64,000 nt of DNA from Kalymmatonema hyalinum WJT4-NPBG1 (GTDB lineage Bacteria; Cyanobacteriota; Cyanobacteriia; Cyanobacteriales; Nostocaceae): positions 1 through 64,000 of the forward strand of contig JAHHIB010000034.1 in assembly GCA_019359075.1 (NCBI GenBank). Direction: 5' to 3'. Position 1 is the stretch's first letter; every line of letters starts with the position of its first letter. Both the position numbers and the translations under genes were made by a program. The notes beneath the pieces were generated by a model that had not been told where the DNA came from, did not search any database, and saw only the letters and a program-made list of their open reading frames with translations. Positions 53,918 to 62,336 of the stretch are shown here, one piece after another.

Positions 53918-54905
53918 TTTGATGTGTTTATTTTCTGCCAGTCAGGACATTGCTACTGATGCCCTTGCTGTGGGATTACTAGAGCCAAAAGAACGAAGTT
54001 TAAGGAACGCAGTGCAAAGTGTCGGTGGTTCTCTGGGTGGAGCCATCGGTGGAGGAGGAATGCTGATTTTGCTCAATAACTGGGGATGGAGAAATAGTCT
54101 ACTCACTTTGGCGCTGATCATGATCGTCACACTGATTCCGGTCTTGTTGCATCGCGAAAGGGTCCTGAGTGCAGACTTGACAAGAAATGTCGTGAATGAA
54201 TTATCTATGGGCTTCACTGATAATTCATCTACTACATCTGCTACAAAGTCAGTGACTAAACAAAGTTCCGACTCTCCACTGTTTATTTCCTATTTCAAGA
54301 CATTGATCAACTTCTGTCGTCTTCCAGGCATGGGATACTAGTTGCTGATTTTATTGCTGTATTCAGCAAGCAGCAGCATGGCACCGACGATGTTTCGTCC
54401 CCTGCTGGTAGATATTGGGTTGTCCTTATCAGATATTGGCTGGCTGCTGGGAATTGTAGGGACCATTGCTAATATGCTTGGTGGCATTGTCGCAGGTTTG
54501 CTCATTGCTCCTTTGGGACGAAAGCGATCGCTGATTGTCTTTAGCTCAGTATGGGCGCTCACTATGATGACTTACTTACTTCCTGCGTTCGGTGTCACCA
54601 ATTTGCTTGTTCTCTATCTCGTCGCCTGCGCTGCTTTTCTCACTATCGGCATGATGACGACTGCTACATTCACCATCATGATGGATAAAAGCACGTTAGA
54701 AACACCTGGCACCGATTACACCGTCCAAAGTTCAGTAGGAACTATGGGTAGTATTGGTGCTGCTGCTATCAGTAGTGTGGTTGCTGGGGCAATTGGCTAT
54801 CGAGGAGTCTTTGCGGTGAGTGGGGCGATCGCGATAATCAGCGTTTTGATCATTGTCAAACTCTTCAGATCTACTGAAAGGGCTGTTACGAGTCGTGATG
54901 CGTAA
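53916..54905 (+). pseudogene. Truncated MFS importer (RhtX/FptX- or AmpG-like), disrupted
   Basis: From 53916 the frame reads LMCLFSASQDIATDALAVGLL, the conserved helix of AmpG/RhtX/FptX-type permeases. It continues through GGSLGGAIGGGGMLILLNNWGW to 54338, hits TAG at 54339-54341, and resumes in the same frame with LLILLLYSASSSMAPTMFRPLLVDIGLS up to RDA at 54902. About 90-100 N-terminal residues are missing, replaced by the TnpB relic. RhtX/FptX proteins import ferrisiderophores across the inner membrane, so this was probably the uptake permease of the locus. With both the truncation and the nonsense codon it should be inactive, unless the 54342 TTG start yields a half-transporter. Confidence 0.8.
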
Positions 54906-54975
54906 AGCCTCCAGGACTAACGCATCTTAATTGTTAACGTCATCCGTGATATCATGTCCGGCTAATGACTTACGA

Positions 54976-55101
54976 TTAAGTAGCAATTTCAGTCCACCAA
55001 TGAAAGCCTGTCAACCCTCGAATCAAATCTTGCTGTTGAAGTAAAGATTGGCAGCGATGAAATAAAACTTCCTCCAAATCATCAAGTGTTTCAACCGACA
55101 T
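54976..55101 (-). pseudogene. IS630-family transposase C-terminal remnant
   Basis: The minus-strand frame from the ATG at 55099-55101 to the TAA at 54976-54978 encodes MSVETLDDLEEVLFHRCQSL followed by LLRG-like LIRGLTGFHWWTEIAT. The pattern of a helix with LEEVLxxRCxxL and an ending LTxFHWW is what IS630-type transposases show at the C-terminus. The catalytic DDE part is absent. Identification is by pattern memory and should be treated as probable. Confidence 0.5.
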
Positions 55102-55149
55102 TCTGCACCCTCAACTGTCACATTGGGAAAGACAGTTTCACGTCTTTCT

Positions 55150-55412
55150 ACTATCTGGGTTGATGGTGGTTACGACGGCAATCCCTTTATGCAGTGGGTG
55201 ATGGATTTTTACCCAGGACTTACGCAAGTTGTACTGCACTCAAAGAACGCAAGGGTTTTGTTTTGTTACCTAAACGTTGGGTAGTAGAAAGAACCTTGGG
55301 CTGGCTGACTGGATGTCGGCGTTTGAACAAAGATTATGAACTATTACCGCAAACTTCTGAGACTTTTATCTATCTTGCTATGATTCGCATCATGGTAAGG
55401 CGTTTGGCATAG
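55150..55412 (+). pseudogene. IS5-family transposase remnant, frameshifted
   Basis: [20 protein letters not shown] (from 55153) is the region of the second catalytic Asp. After a frameshift near 55240 the frame of 55194 continues with [20 protein letters not shown] and [20 protein letters not shown], carrying the third catalytic residue (E in VVER), to the terminal [10 protein letters not shown]. This is the standard C-terminus of IS5-type elements. The N-terminal two thirds and the ends are missing. Confidence 0.8.
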
Positions 55413-55486
55413 ATTTTTACCGCTCAAAACTTTTCAAACACCCTCTTAAAACCAAGCCAATTTTGAGAATGTTGGCTATTTGAGAG

Positions 55487-56095
55487 TTAAGAAAATTGAG
55501 CGAATCGGTCGGAGGGTATGATAGCAGTATCAAATTTATTCAAACCCATTTGCCGACATAAAGGGAGAAATTTTCCATAGTGAGTTGATGCATAACGACC
55601 AACCAAACACCCAGCTGACCACCTTCCCACTTTACCTGGTGCAGAAGCATCCGGCGAATCTCCTGTGGTATGTTGATTGACACAAAAGTCATCCCCTTCG
55701 ACTTTTGCATCGCCTACTCGAATACCATCTTCATTACCATCACGAAACCCGATAATCGTCCCACACTGGACAAGCGCTAATTGTCTGTAGTGGTATCCAA
55801 ATTCCCACGCATCAAGGAATTGAACATCATTAGCAATCCTAAAAGCGCCTTTTGGATTCATCCGGTTGTAGGTATAGTAAGCACCAGGTTCACAAGTCGC
55901 TTCACAAGAAAGCAATACCTCACCAATATCCGATATCACAATACGAACATCATCCCACTCGTCCAATTTCCCTTGTGTTGGTTGCCAAGTATCGGCGTTT
56001 GCATCTTCTAAGTAAACAATATTCAAAGGACGAATTCTCCACCCTTTTGATTTCATATAACGAATCATTTTTCTTCCAAGTTCAGAACAAACCAT
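55487..56095 (-). CDS. Hypothetical protein with SxGC motif (possible peptidoglycan-related enzyme)
   Basis: About 202 residues. The ATG at 56093-56095 is preferred over the GTG at 56101 because GAGGAG lies 5 bases before it. Its composition is that of a soluble protein. CVNQHTTGDSPDASAP and VGRWSAGCLVGRYASTHYGK are the most conserved-looking parts; the S-x-GC with nearby His is reminiscent of catalytic Cys motifs in cell-wall hydrolases or L,D-transpeptidase-like proteins of phages, but the match is too weak to name a family. It is last in a four-gene minus-strand operon and overlaps or abuts its upstream neighbour. Confidence 0.6.
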   Translation of the reverse strand: MVCSELGRKMIRYMKSKGWRIRPLNIVYLEDANADTWQPTQGKLDEWDDVRIVISDIGEVLLSCEATCEPGAYYTYNRMNPKGAFRIANDVQFLDAWEFGYHYRQLALVQCGTIIGFRDGNEDGIRVGDAKVEGDDFCVNQHTTGDSPDASAPGKVGRWSAGCLVGRYASTHYGKFLPLCRQMGLNKFDTAIIPSDRFAQFS

Positions 56096-56097
56096 AT

Positions 56098-56691
56098 TCA
56101 CTCCTCATCAACATTTAAATGTTTCAAACCTTGTTCTAGTCTAGATATCCGATAGAGAGTTTCGTCAGATTTAGTTAAAAGCTTAACAGCAGCACCAATT
56201 TCATACAATTTATCTTCCATAAAAGAAAGCCTTTTTTGTGCTCCTGTATGTAGATCCAAATCTGCGTGTTTTTCCAATTGAAGCCTGAGAGAATAAACTT
56301 CTCTCTCTATCATTCCGTGTTTTTCTGCAAGACTATCAGCAGTTAATCTTAATCTTTCTGACAATCGGTCAGTTAGCATTTTTCCTTCATCAATTTCCCT
56401 CAGAATCTCATCTTTAATAGCGTGCTGCCTAACATCTCTAATTCCAATGTCAGCAAGCTTTATCTGTTGAAATGCAAATACACCACTGATGCCTGAAACA
56501 GCTAACCCAAACAAAGTGATAAAATCCAAATTTCCAATTTTAGGAAAATGGATATGCAGATTCATTTCTATGAAAAGTTGGTGGATACCAATAGCTATAC
56601 TACTAATAGTAACAGCTAAAAATATAGTTCCCTTATAGGTAACTTCGCTCTCCGAGTAAAGCTTATCAAGCTTCCGCTTCATTGAATTCAA
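56098..56691 (-). CDS. Membrane protein with two TM helices and coiled coil
   Basis: 197 residues (or 194 from the second Met at 56682). After a basic start come two hydrophobic helices (TIFLAVTISSIAIGIHQLFI and FITLFGLAVSGISGVFAFQQ). A long charged helical tail rich in heptads follows (ILREIDEGKMLTDRLSERL, MIEREVYSLRLQLEKHADL), ending KHLNVDEE. No family is recognised. It overlaps the FHA gene by 26 bp and is followed immediately by the SxGC gene, so the products probably act together at the membrane. Confidence 0.65.
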   Translation of the reverse strand: MNSMKRKLDKLYSESEVTYKGTIFLAVTISSIAIGIHQLFIEMNLHIHFPKIGNLDFITLFGLAVSGISGVFAFQQIKLADIGIRDVRQHAIKDEILREIDEGKMLTDRLSERLRLTADSLAEKHGMIEREVYSLRLQLEKHADLDLHTGAQKRLSFMEDKLYEIGAAVKLLTKSDETLYRISRLEQGLKHLNVDEE

Positions 56692-57058
56692 ACCCCAAAG
56701 TTTCTTCGTGACTTGCTGGTTGTTCTACAACAAATTGAATACAAGGAACATTTTGACTTTTAGCAAAATTAATTATGTCTCCTGTTTTTAATCGAGTTGG
56801 TTTATCTATTCTGTTTCCATTTAAAAAAGTTCCTCCAGTACTTGCATTTCTTAGGGGGATTCCATCCCAAAGGGTGTAACAATAACCTTCAGCACCTTCC
56901 TGAAGTATTAATGTACAGTGAAATCTTGATATAAAATTTGCATTTATACAGATATCACAACTAGAATTCCTACCAATTATATATTTTTGTAGGTTTAACT
57001 TAATTGTCCGAATAGTTCCATTAAAGTCCGTCAGAAGTAAATAGAAATCATTTGTCAT
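56666..57058 (-). CDS. FHA-domain protein
   Basis: About 130 residues from MTNDFYLLLTDFNGTIRTIK. The frame is open to 57169, but the ATG at 57056-57058 overlaps the end of the small membrane-protein gene in the usual coupled way. The FHA core is complete: YIIGRNSSCDICI, SRFHCTLIL, TGGTFLNGNRI and LKTGDIINFA, covering the phosphothreonine-binding Gly-Arg, Ser-x-x-His and Asn-Gly residues. FHA domains bind phosphothreonine peptides, so this gene implies a Ser/Thr kinase elsewhere. It is second in the minus-strand operon. Confidence 0.85.
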   Translation of the reverse strand: MTNDFYLLLTDFNGTIRTIKLNLQKYIIGRNSSCDICINANFISRFHCTLILQEGAEGYCYTLWDGIPLRNASTGGTFLNGNRIDKPTRLKTGDIINFAKSQNVPCIQFVVEQPASHEETLGFEFNEAEA

Positions 57059-57218
57059 CTTTAGGTTCAGTCGGAGATGGTAACCAATAAGCAATCGTAC
57101 TTGTAACACCTCCCCAATAAAGCGCTTCACTTTTAGGATTGGAGAGTAATTGCAACATACAAAATCCAAGAACGGTTATACTAACCCCGCCTTGCATTAT
57201 GAATTTGAACTTGTTCAT
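57048..57218 (-). CDS. Small membrane protein (56 aa)
   Basis: Minus-strand ATG at 57216-57218, TGA at 57048-57050. It begins MNKFKFIMQGGVSITVLGFC, has a hydrophobic helix followed by SEALYWGGVTSTIAYWLPSP, and ends PTEPKDDK. One or two short transmembrane segments are likely. Its stop overlaps the FHA gene start (11 shared bases), which implies translational coupling and supports it as a real gene. Size and hydropathy are holin-like, but no family is recognised. It is first in the operon. Confidence 0.65.
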   Translation of the reverse strand: MNKFKFIMQGGVSITVLGFCMLQLLSNPKSEALYWGGVTSTIAYWLPSPTEPKDDK

Positions 57219-57256
57219 TGATTTTTGAATTGATAATTAATACCTTTATAGTTCCC

Positions 57257-57290
57257 ATAAAAAATGTTTGCCTTCTCGCATAGGCAAACA
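57257..57290 (-). terminator. Rho-independent terminator of the ParB-like/sigma operon
   Basis: TGTTTGCCT (57265-57273) and AGGCAAACA (57282-57290) form a 9-bp stem with an 8-nt loop. Read on the minus strand it is followed by a run of T (the A-run at 57259-57264 on the plus strand), as in an intrinsic terminator. It lies between the stop of the ParB-like gene and the next minus-strand operon. Confidence 0.8.
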
Positions 57291-57383
57291 CTAACTTCTA
57301 TATTTCAAATATTAACTAAAAAGCAGATTTGTAGTTTTATAGACATTTAGCTAGAGATAAGAATCTCTTTCAACTGAAAAGTT

Positions 57384-58250
57384 TTAAGGTTGATTGCCCA
57401 CGGTTTCAACATCAAACCTTTCTTTAAGAAGGGCGATCGCATCCTCTAAACACTCCTCTGGTAAGCGAACCACTAACGCAACGAGTTTTTCTCTTGCAGA
57501 TGGTTGCTTTGCAATAGTAAGAGAAGGAGTAGGAGTAGGAGTAGCAGAAGAATTCACGTCGCCAAGTTCAGATTTAAAGAATGGATAAATATCACCACTT
57601 GCAGTGCGACATTGATAACAATCACCTGTCTTGACTTCAAGAACTTCTACAATTTCTCCGTGATAAGGTAACTCTGGACAATTTACCTTAAACTTCTGCT
57701 GTTGGTGTTGATTGTGTCTGCTACTACCAATATTAGTGGTGTTTTGGCTGTAGGTTTTCCCGTTGCGGGTAACCATACGTGCGTGACAGAGTTCAATTTC
57801 ACCATTATCCTCAAGCTTTTTTCGCCAAGCACGAATAGTTCCCTCATCCACACCACAATGTTCAGCTATTTGTACGTTACTCTTGCTTACAGCATAAGGA
57901 TGTTTGAGCGCTCCTATGATTGCTCGCTGCTTATCAGCATTACTTCGCTTCAAAGCTTTATGCTGATTCACGGAGTAACTATGCCATTTAGCATCCTCAA
58001 GCGTTCCGGAGCAAATCTCAACAAGAATTTTAGACTCACCCAACTCTAAGAGCGCAGCATCGCGGTGATATCCATCTGTTAACCAGTAAGACTCACCATC
58101 ATAGTAAACTAAAGCAGGCTCAAACCGAGCGCCCTTTTTCCAGTCGCGAACCAAATCTTCAATATGTTCTGGATCCAGTTTCTCTCTTGGTTGTGTTCCA
58201 CCGTCTCTTCTGAGTAGCTTTCTATCAATTTCAACCAAATGAACTTCCAT
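57384..58250 (-). CDS. ParB/sulfiredoxin-like domain protein with HTH
   Basis: About 288 residues from MEVHLVEIDRKLLRRDGGTQ; a GTG 9 bases upstream is the alternative. The N-terminal ParB-like nuclease fold shows LDPEHIEDLVRDWKKGA, YYDGESYWLTDGYHRDAALL and NQHKALKRSNADKQRAI. A helix-turn-helix follows (VQIAEHCGVDEGTIRAWRKK). The C-terminal half has a Ser/Thr/Pro-rich linker and a helical tail (LVALVVRLPEECLEDAIALL). Such proteins occur on plasmids and islands as DNA-binding regulators or partition-like factors. The start overlaps the end of the sigma-factor gene by 20 bp, so the two are co-expressed. Confidence 0.8.
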   Translation of the reverse strand: MEVHLVEIDRKLLRRDGGTQPREKLDPEHIEDLVRDWKKGARFEPALVYYDGESYWLTDGYHRDAALLELGESKILVEICSGTLEDAKWHSYSVNQHKALKRSNADKQRAIIGALKHPYAVSKSNVQIAEHCGVDEGTIRAWRKKLEDNGEIELCHARMVTRNGKTYSQNTTNIGSSRHNQHQQQKFKVNCPELPYHGEIVEVLEVKTGDCYQCRTASGDIYPFFKSELGDVNSSATPTPTPSLTIAKQPSAREKLVALVVRLPEECLEDAIALLKERFDVETVGNQP

Positions 58251-58950
58251 AAAGCGCACTTAATGATGAGTTCAAAATAAAAATTGCTTCCTGTATTAAT
58301 GCTTGAGTTTCTGCGGTTGAAAGTTTTAACACTTTAGCGACTTCAACAACTTCTTTATTCAGAAGATAGCGCTCTCGAATCACAAGCCTATGCTTAGGAT
58401 GAAGTTTTGAGATCGCCTCATAAAGCAGCTGAGTTGATTCCTCTTGGGTGATTGCTTCCGAATCTTCAATCAGAGGTTCATAAGGTAACTCATCCCAGCT
58501 TACAGTTAAGCGCCGCGAAACCGTGAGTTTTAGGGATTCCCACTCTTGAGCGCTGATTCCGAGTTTAGCAGCTACATCGACTTCATTAACCTGTCTTCCT
58601 AAAGCGATAAATTGCTTTCTTAACCGCCTGATCTTACTTAGCTTTTCTATTGAAGAACGAGGAATTTTTAACTGTGATGCATTATCCCGCAAGTAGTGCT
58701 GAATTTCACCTTGGATATAAGGAACGGCGAAAGAACTAAAAGCATGTCCAAGTTCTGACTCAAAACGCTCAACGGCTTTAAGAAGTCCAAGAAACCCTAT
58801 TTGATATAAGTCTTCGTAGCTTTCGTTACATTTGTTTACCCAACGGTGCACAATTTTATGAACTAATTTGCTGTGCGTTTGGGCAATCTGATTACGTCTT
58901 TGAAGTTCAATTGCGGGACTAACTTTAGTCCTGCTTTTTTCTGTGACCAT
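58231..58950 (-). CDS. RNA polymerase sigma factor, SigF/SigB-like (group 3)
   Basis: 239 residues. Region 2 reads YEDLYQIGFLGLLKAVERFE and FSSFAVPYIQGEIQHYLRDN. Region 3 reads IPRSSIEKLSKIRRLRKQFI and VNEVDVAAKLGISAQEWESL. Region 4 reads ISKLHPKHRLVIRERYLLNK and VVEVAKVLKLSTAETQALIQ. Region 1.1 is absent, as in group 3 factors. No anti-sigma gene is seen beside it. It overlaps the ParB-like gene and is likely to direct transcription of island-specific genes (inference). Confidence 0.88.
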   Translation of the reverse strand: MVTEKSRTKVSPAIELQRRNQIAQTHSKLVHKIVHRWVNKCNESYEDLYQIGFLGLLKAVERFESELGHAFSSFAVPYIQGEIQHYLRDNASQLKIPRSSIEKLSKIRRLRKQFIALGRQVNEVDVAAKLGISAQEWESLKLTVSRRLTVSWDELPYEPLIEDSEAITQEESTQLLYEAISKLHPKHRLVIRERYLLNKEVVEVAKVLKLSTAETQALIQEAIFILNSSLSALYGSSFG

Positions 58951-59819
58951 AAAACTACTGTACAGAATTTTCTAAAGATATCAATAGCGCATAAGGCACT
59001 AAATCGGTAACTCGGGAAATACGGAAGCAGTGCTTTAGAGTTGCTTCATGCCAAGTCGGGAATTCTGCGGAGTAAATTGCTTTGTTGTCTTACGTAAACT
59101 CTAGGAATTCTTCGCGTTTTAGCGTACGCGCTGCGCGTCTAAGGCGTCTATGTACGACAAGACAGGCGCTTAGCGCTCCCTTCAAGTACCCGCTTGGCGC
59201 TTCGATAATTCTCACAACTCCTGCACGGATTGCTATATAATTCCGTATAAACTTGTGGGAGTGTTAAAAAACTCTTCCTAACTGCATCCTCGGAACTTCC
59301 GAAGATGCAAAATTTTCCTTTAATCACAGTAGACTTGTTGCAAAAGCCATAAAAAGATATTTAGAACCACAGATGCACACAGATTAATACAGATATCGCG
59401 ATTCTTACTTGCATAGAATACACGCGCACGGCATTGCTGTACCCCTACAAATAACCTGTATTACATCGGGAGCATCTCAATGTATGCAAAAACACCCGCA
59501 GCCTGGAAGCCCCTTGGGCGGGAGAAAAGCGCCATAGCGTTGCTCGAAAATGCAGAAAGTCGATCTGACACAAAAACCTGAGCCAAAACAATTGACTCAG
59601 GTTTTCTACAAAATATCTTGTTTGGCTTGCATTCACACAATTAATACCAAATGGTCTTTATAGATCTTACCGTGTCTCCCTTGTCTCCCTTATCCCTTCA
59701 ACAATTGACAGGTTTAAAGACAAATCTCTAGAAATGTTGTGTCCACCCTTCGTCATTAGCGAAGATATTAAATGCACAACCTTGTTGAACGAGAAACGAT
59801 TTTAGTTTTTTATACTTTT
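58951..59819. other. Gene-poor, repeat-rich DNA
   Basis: No credible gene is visible. Contents include short direct and inverted repeats of the cyanobacterial mosaic type (CGTACGCGCTGCGCGTCTAAG near 59123; CTTAGCGCTCCCTTCAAG near 59169), the 20-mer CTCCTGCACGGATTGCTATA at 59218-59237 that recurs at 60703-60722, an ACCACAGATGCACACAGATT motif near 59365, and GTCTCCCTTGTCTCCC near 59673. The promoter of the sigma-factor operon should lie just right of 58950. Confidence 0.5.
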
Positions 59820-60164
59820 CTACAAAAGTTCTGCTATTATCCATCTTGGCACAATTTCGTTTGTTACTACTGAAAAGAAGACATCTACAGCACGGCTGCA
59901 AGTTTGAATCCGTCCACTTCCTCTATGACTATCATCTGATGATTCACTTTCACAATGAGTCAAGAAGTTGCATGAGTTTAGTAAGCGTCTTTCAGTTTCA
60001 TCTGTAATGGAACACGTCATTTCTACTGTTTTTGCACAGAACTTAAGCAGTGTTTCTATTTGACTCTGGTATCGTTTTAATCTTCCTATTTCAGCAACTT
60101 GTTGATTAGCAATATTTGCAGGTTTTAGTTGCTTAGATTGATAGATCAATGAAAGTTTTAGCAT
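59820..60164 (-). CDS. Hypothetical protein (uncertain)
   Basis: A 114-codon frame with ATG at 60162-60164 and a possible AGGGTG ribosome site 7-8 bases upstream. The N-terminal two thirds look protein-like (LKRYQSQIETLLKFCAKTVE, ITDETERRLLNSCNFLTHC) and helical. The C-terminus (SRAVDVFFSVVTNEIVPRW) is less convincing. There is no family match that I recognise, no neighbour within 600 bp and no operon. It may be a small island gene or a chance frame in repeat-rich DNA. Confidence 0.35.
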   Translation of the reverse strand: MLKLSLIYQSKQLKPANIANQQVAEIGRLKRYQSQIETLLKFCAKTVEMTCSITDETERRLLNSCNFLTHCESESSDDSHRGSGRIQTCSRAVDVFFSVVTNEIVPRWIIAELL

Positions 60165-60779
60165 AGAGCACCCTGTGATAATTTGCCAGCAGTAAAACGT
60201 TGTTGGCTTACTTGTATAGAATACCCTTCAAAGCAAAATTTACTCGTCCTATTTGATAGGTTATTTGTTTAAAAGCAAAGTTCAAAATTGAACTCTATTT
60301 TTTTATTATATTAGTATTTTTCCTCGACTTTCAGAGCGAAGGGAATTTTATAAATAGTCAAGATGATTACTTGAAAAGCGCAAAAATTAATTTTTTCAAA
60401 AAAACTTGCTTTTAACGGTAGAAAACTTCATGTTAATTTCAGGCTTTAAAAAAGCCTAATTCTTTCGTTCATTATTTTCCTCAACCTCGAATTGTTGAGA
60501 AGAAGGTTGTGAAAAAAGCCAAGTTATTCGTGTTTTAGTCCTGTCACGAAGATTGATTTGATTACCTAGTCACTATATCAGTCCTAAATCATAAGCCCTA
60601 CGAACTGCCTTCAGCTATGTGAGATTTTTTTGTTTATCTTGGCGTCATTGGCGTCCCTACGCTTCGCTCGAGGGCAGGCTTGGTGGTTTTTTCTTCTCAC
60701 GGCTCCTGCACGGATTGCTATAAAAATCCTTAACTGAACTGTATTACTTTCTGAAAAGTTGACTTTTGTAAGAAAAAGT
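60165..60779. other. Gene-free A/T-rich spacer
   Basis: No gene is seen. Features are TTCAAAATTGAAC near 60281, runs of A/T, and the second copy of CTCCTGCACGGATTGCTATA (60703-60722) next to a mosaic repeat (GGCGTCCCTACGCTTCGCTCG near 60650). The promoter of the lysozyme gene must be in the last 100 bp. Confidence 0.45.
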
Positions 60780-61541
60780 ATGAAACTCCAAGACATTATC
60801 AAAAACAACCAATCAGTTGATTTTGACTTTCTTCAAAGTGACAAAGAACTTGCTCGCCAAATCCAAGTACGCCTGATCAATTTAGGGCTACTTCAAGGTG
60901 TGGCAGATGGCGCTTATGGAGATCTCACCAAAGTATCCTTAACGCAATTTACAAAAGCATTTAACCTTCCAGCAGAAATTAATCCACAAGTTGCTAAGCA
61001 ACTAATTGAGACAAAGCAGGTAGGCGTGAGTTTAGAAAACTGCCCCTGTGCAGACACACAACTTGAAAAACTACCTTTAAAGGGAGTTGAACTTATTAAG
61101 CAGTTTGAAGGATGTTACCTAGAAGCTTATCCCGATCCTTTAACTGGTGATAAACCGATTACTATTGGTTGGGGCTGCACGAAGAGACGAGATGGAGGAG
61201 AGTGGAAATTGGGCGATCGCATCACTCAACAAGAAGCTGATGAATTACTCATACTTCAACTGACACAAGATTATTTACCAAGCCTACAAAAAATTCCTAT
61301 ATGGGCTGAACTTAACGAGAATCAAAAAGGAGCATTGCTTAGCTTTGCTTACAATTTAGGCAAATCATTTTTTGGTTCGCCTGACTTTCAAACCATAACT
61401 AGAGTTTTGAAAAACAGAGAATGGGAAAAGGTACCAGACGCTTTAACGCTTTATTGCAACCCTGGCACAAGTGTTACAGAAGGTTTAAGGAGAAGGAGAA
61501 AAGCCGAAGGGGATATGTGGAAAGGAAAGTTGTCTAATTAA
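60780..61541 (+). CDS. Phage-type lysozyme (GH24) with peptidoglycan-binding N-domain
   Basis: About 253 residues from MKLQDIIKNNQSVDFDF; a TTG at 60759 is an unlikely earlier start. Residues 20-80 resemble a peptidoglycan-binding repeat (IQVRLINLGLLQGVADGAYG, LTKVSLTQFTKAFNL). The lysozyme domain follows, with the catalytic Glu in LIKQFEGCYLEAYPDPLTGD, then ITIGWGCTKR, LNENQKGALLSFAYNLG and the terminal EGLRRRRKAEGDMW, all typical of T4/P21-type endolysins. No signal peptide is present, so export would need a holin or cell lysis; the 56-residue membrane protein at 57048 is the only small hydrophobic candidate nearby. It stands alone on the plus strand. Confidence 0.88.
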   Translation: MKLQDIIKNNQSVDFDFLQSDKELARQIQVRLINLGLLQGVADGAYGDLTKVSLTQFTKAFNLPAEINPQVAKQLIETKQVGVSLENCPCADTQLEKLPLKGVELIKQFEGCYLEAYPDPLTGDKPITIGWGCTKRRDGGEWKLGDRITQQEADELLILQLTQDYLPSLQKIPIWAELNENQKGALLSFAYNLGKSFFGSPDFQTITRVLKNREWEKVPDALTLYCNPGTSVTEGLRRRRKAEGDMWKGKLSN

Positions 61542-62336
61542 GTTGACAGTTGGTGATAAGACTAAAACCATTATCAGGATGGCAATGTAGAGAGGCGCTG
61601 AATGAAAGCGTTTCTACACATCACCAAATCTTATTAAAATCCTGATCTGATCCGTATTGGTTTATACAGATGTATTGACAAAAACATACTGTTTTAATCC
61701 AATATGTTTGGTGATAAAAGCAAAACCGTTATTAATCCGTCAATGTAGAGACGTTGCATACAACGTCTCTACACGTGTGCTGGGTGATGAGTAATGGGGA
61801 AACACCACACCAAATCTTTGATTTGGTGGTCAACGCTCTTCTCCTGCGGGCCACCAATCCAGGGGCGTAAATACATGTCTTATACCAAATCCGGTTGTTA
61901 AACCCCTTTTTTGTATAGCCCTTGTCTTGCGGGCTTTGTTTGCTGAGTCAGCGATCTTGCCTGTGGGGTAAAAGGGGGTATTAGATGTGGGTTTGGTATT
62001 ATTCCTAGCTGCGGAATTCAGCATTCTTCTTCAATTTGTCAGGAATGCCAGTTTAGGGACTTCCAAATTAAAAAATATTCAACTTTTTCTTGTGGGATGG
62101 GATTGGTGCCCGTCCTAGAAACTGGAGGAACCGGGATGCCCAACGCCAGTCGCCTACGGAGGGAAACCCCTTCGGGTATGCTTTCGGCACGCTACGCATT
62201 CGCCCTTGGCGTGCGCTTTGCGCTTACGCCAGTTGCCTACGGAGGGAAACCCTCCTGCAGCACTGGTCTCACCTCCTGCAGCGCTGGCTCCCCCACACAA
62301 GATTGGAGAATTTATTTGTTGGAAATCTTTTATTGG
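61542..62336. repeat. Intergenic repeat cluster
   Basis: Two relatives of a palindrome lie here: TGTAGAGACGTTG-CATA-CAACGTCTCTACA as a perfect 13-bp stem (61744-61773) and a decayed one at 61586-61618 (TGTAGAGAGGCGCT...AGCGTTTCTACA). A 25-bp direct repeat with one mismatch (ending TACGGAGGGAAACCC) occurs at 62145-62169 and 62228-62252. These are dispersed cyanobacterial REP/MITE-type sequences. No gene is supported. Confidence 0.7.

Noticed and set aside
53826-54341. Stand-alone 171-residue protein
   Set aside because: Its first 30 codons are TnpB relic in another frame; the rest is the front half of the broken MFS gene, in frame with the part after the TAG.
59880-59930. tRNA-like T-arm (GTTTGAATC) in the gene-poor region
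   Set aside because: The flanking bases do not form a T stem, and no anticodon or acceptor stem could be built, so no tRNA is called.
60702-60723. Attachment-site pair formed by the 20-mer at 59218 and 60703
   Set aside because: The 20-bp direct repeat encloses only repeat-rich DNA and an uncertain gene, with no recombinase; a dispersed repeat is more likely.
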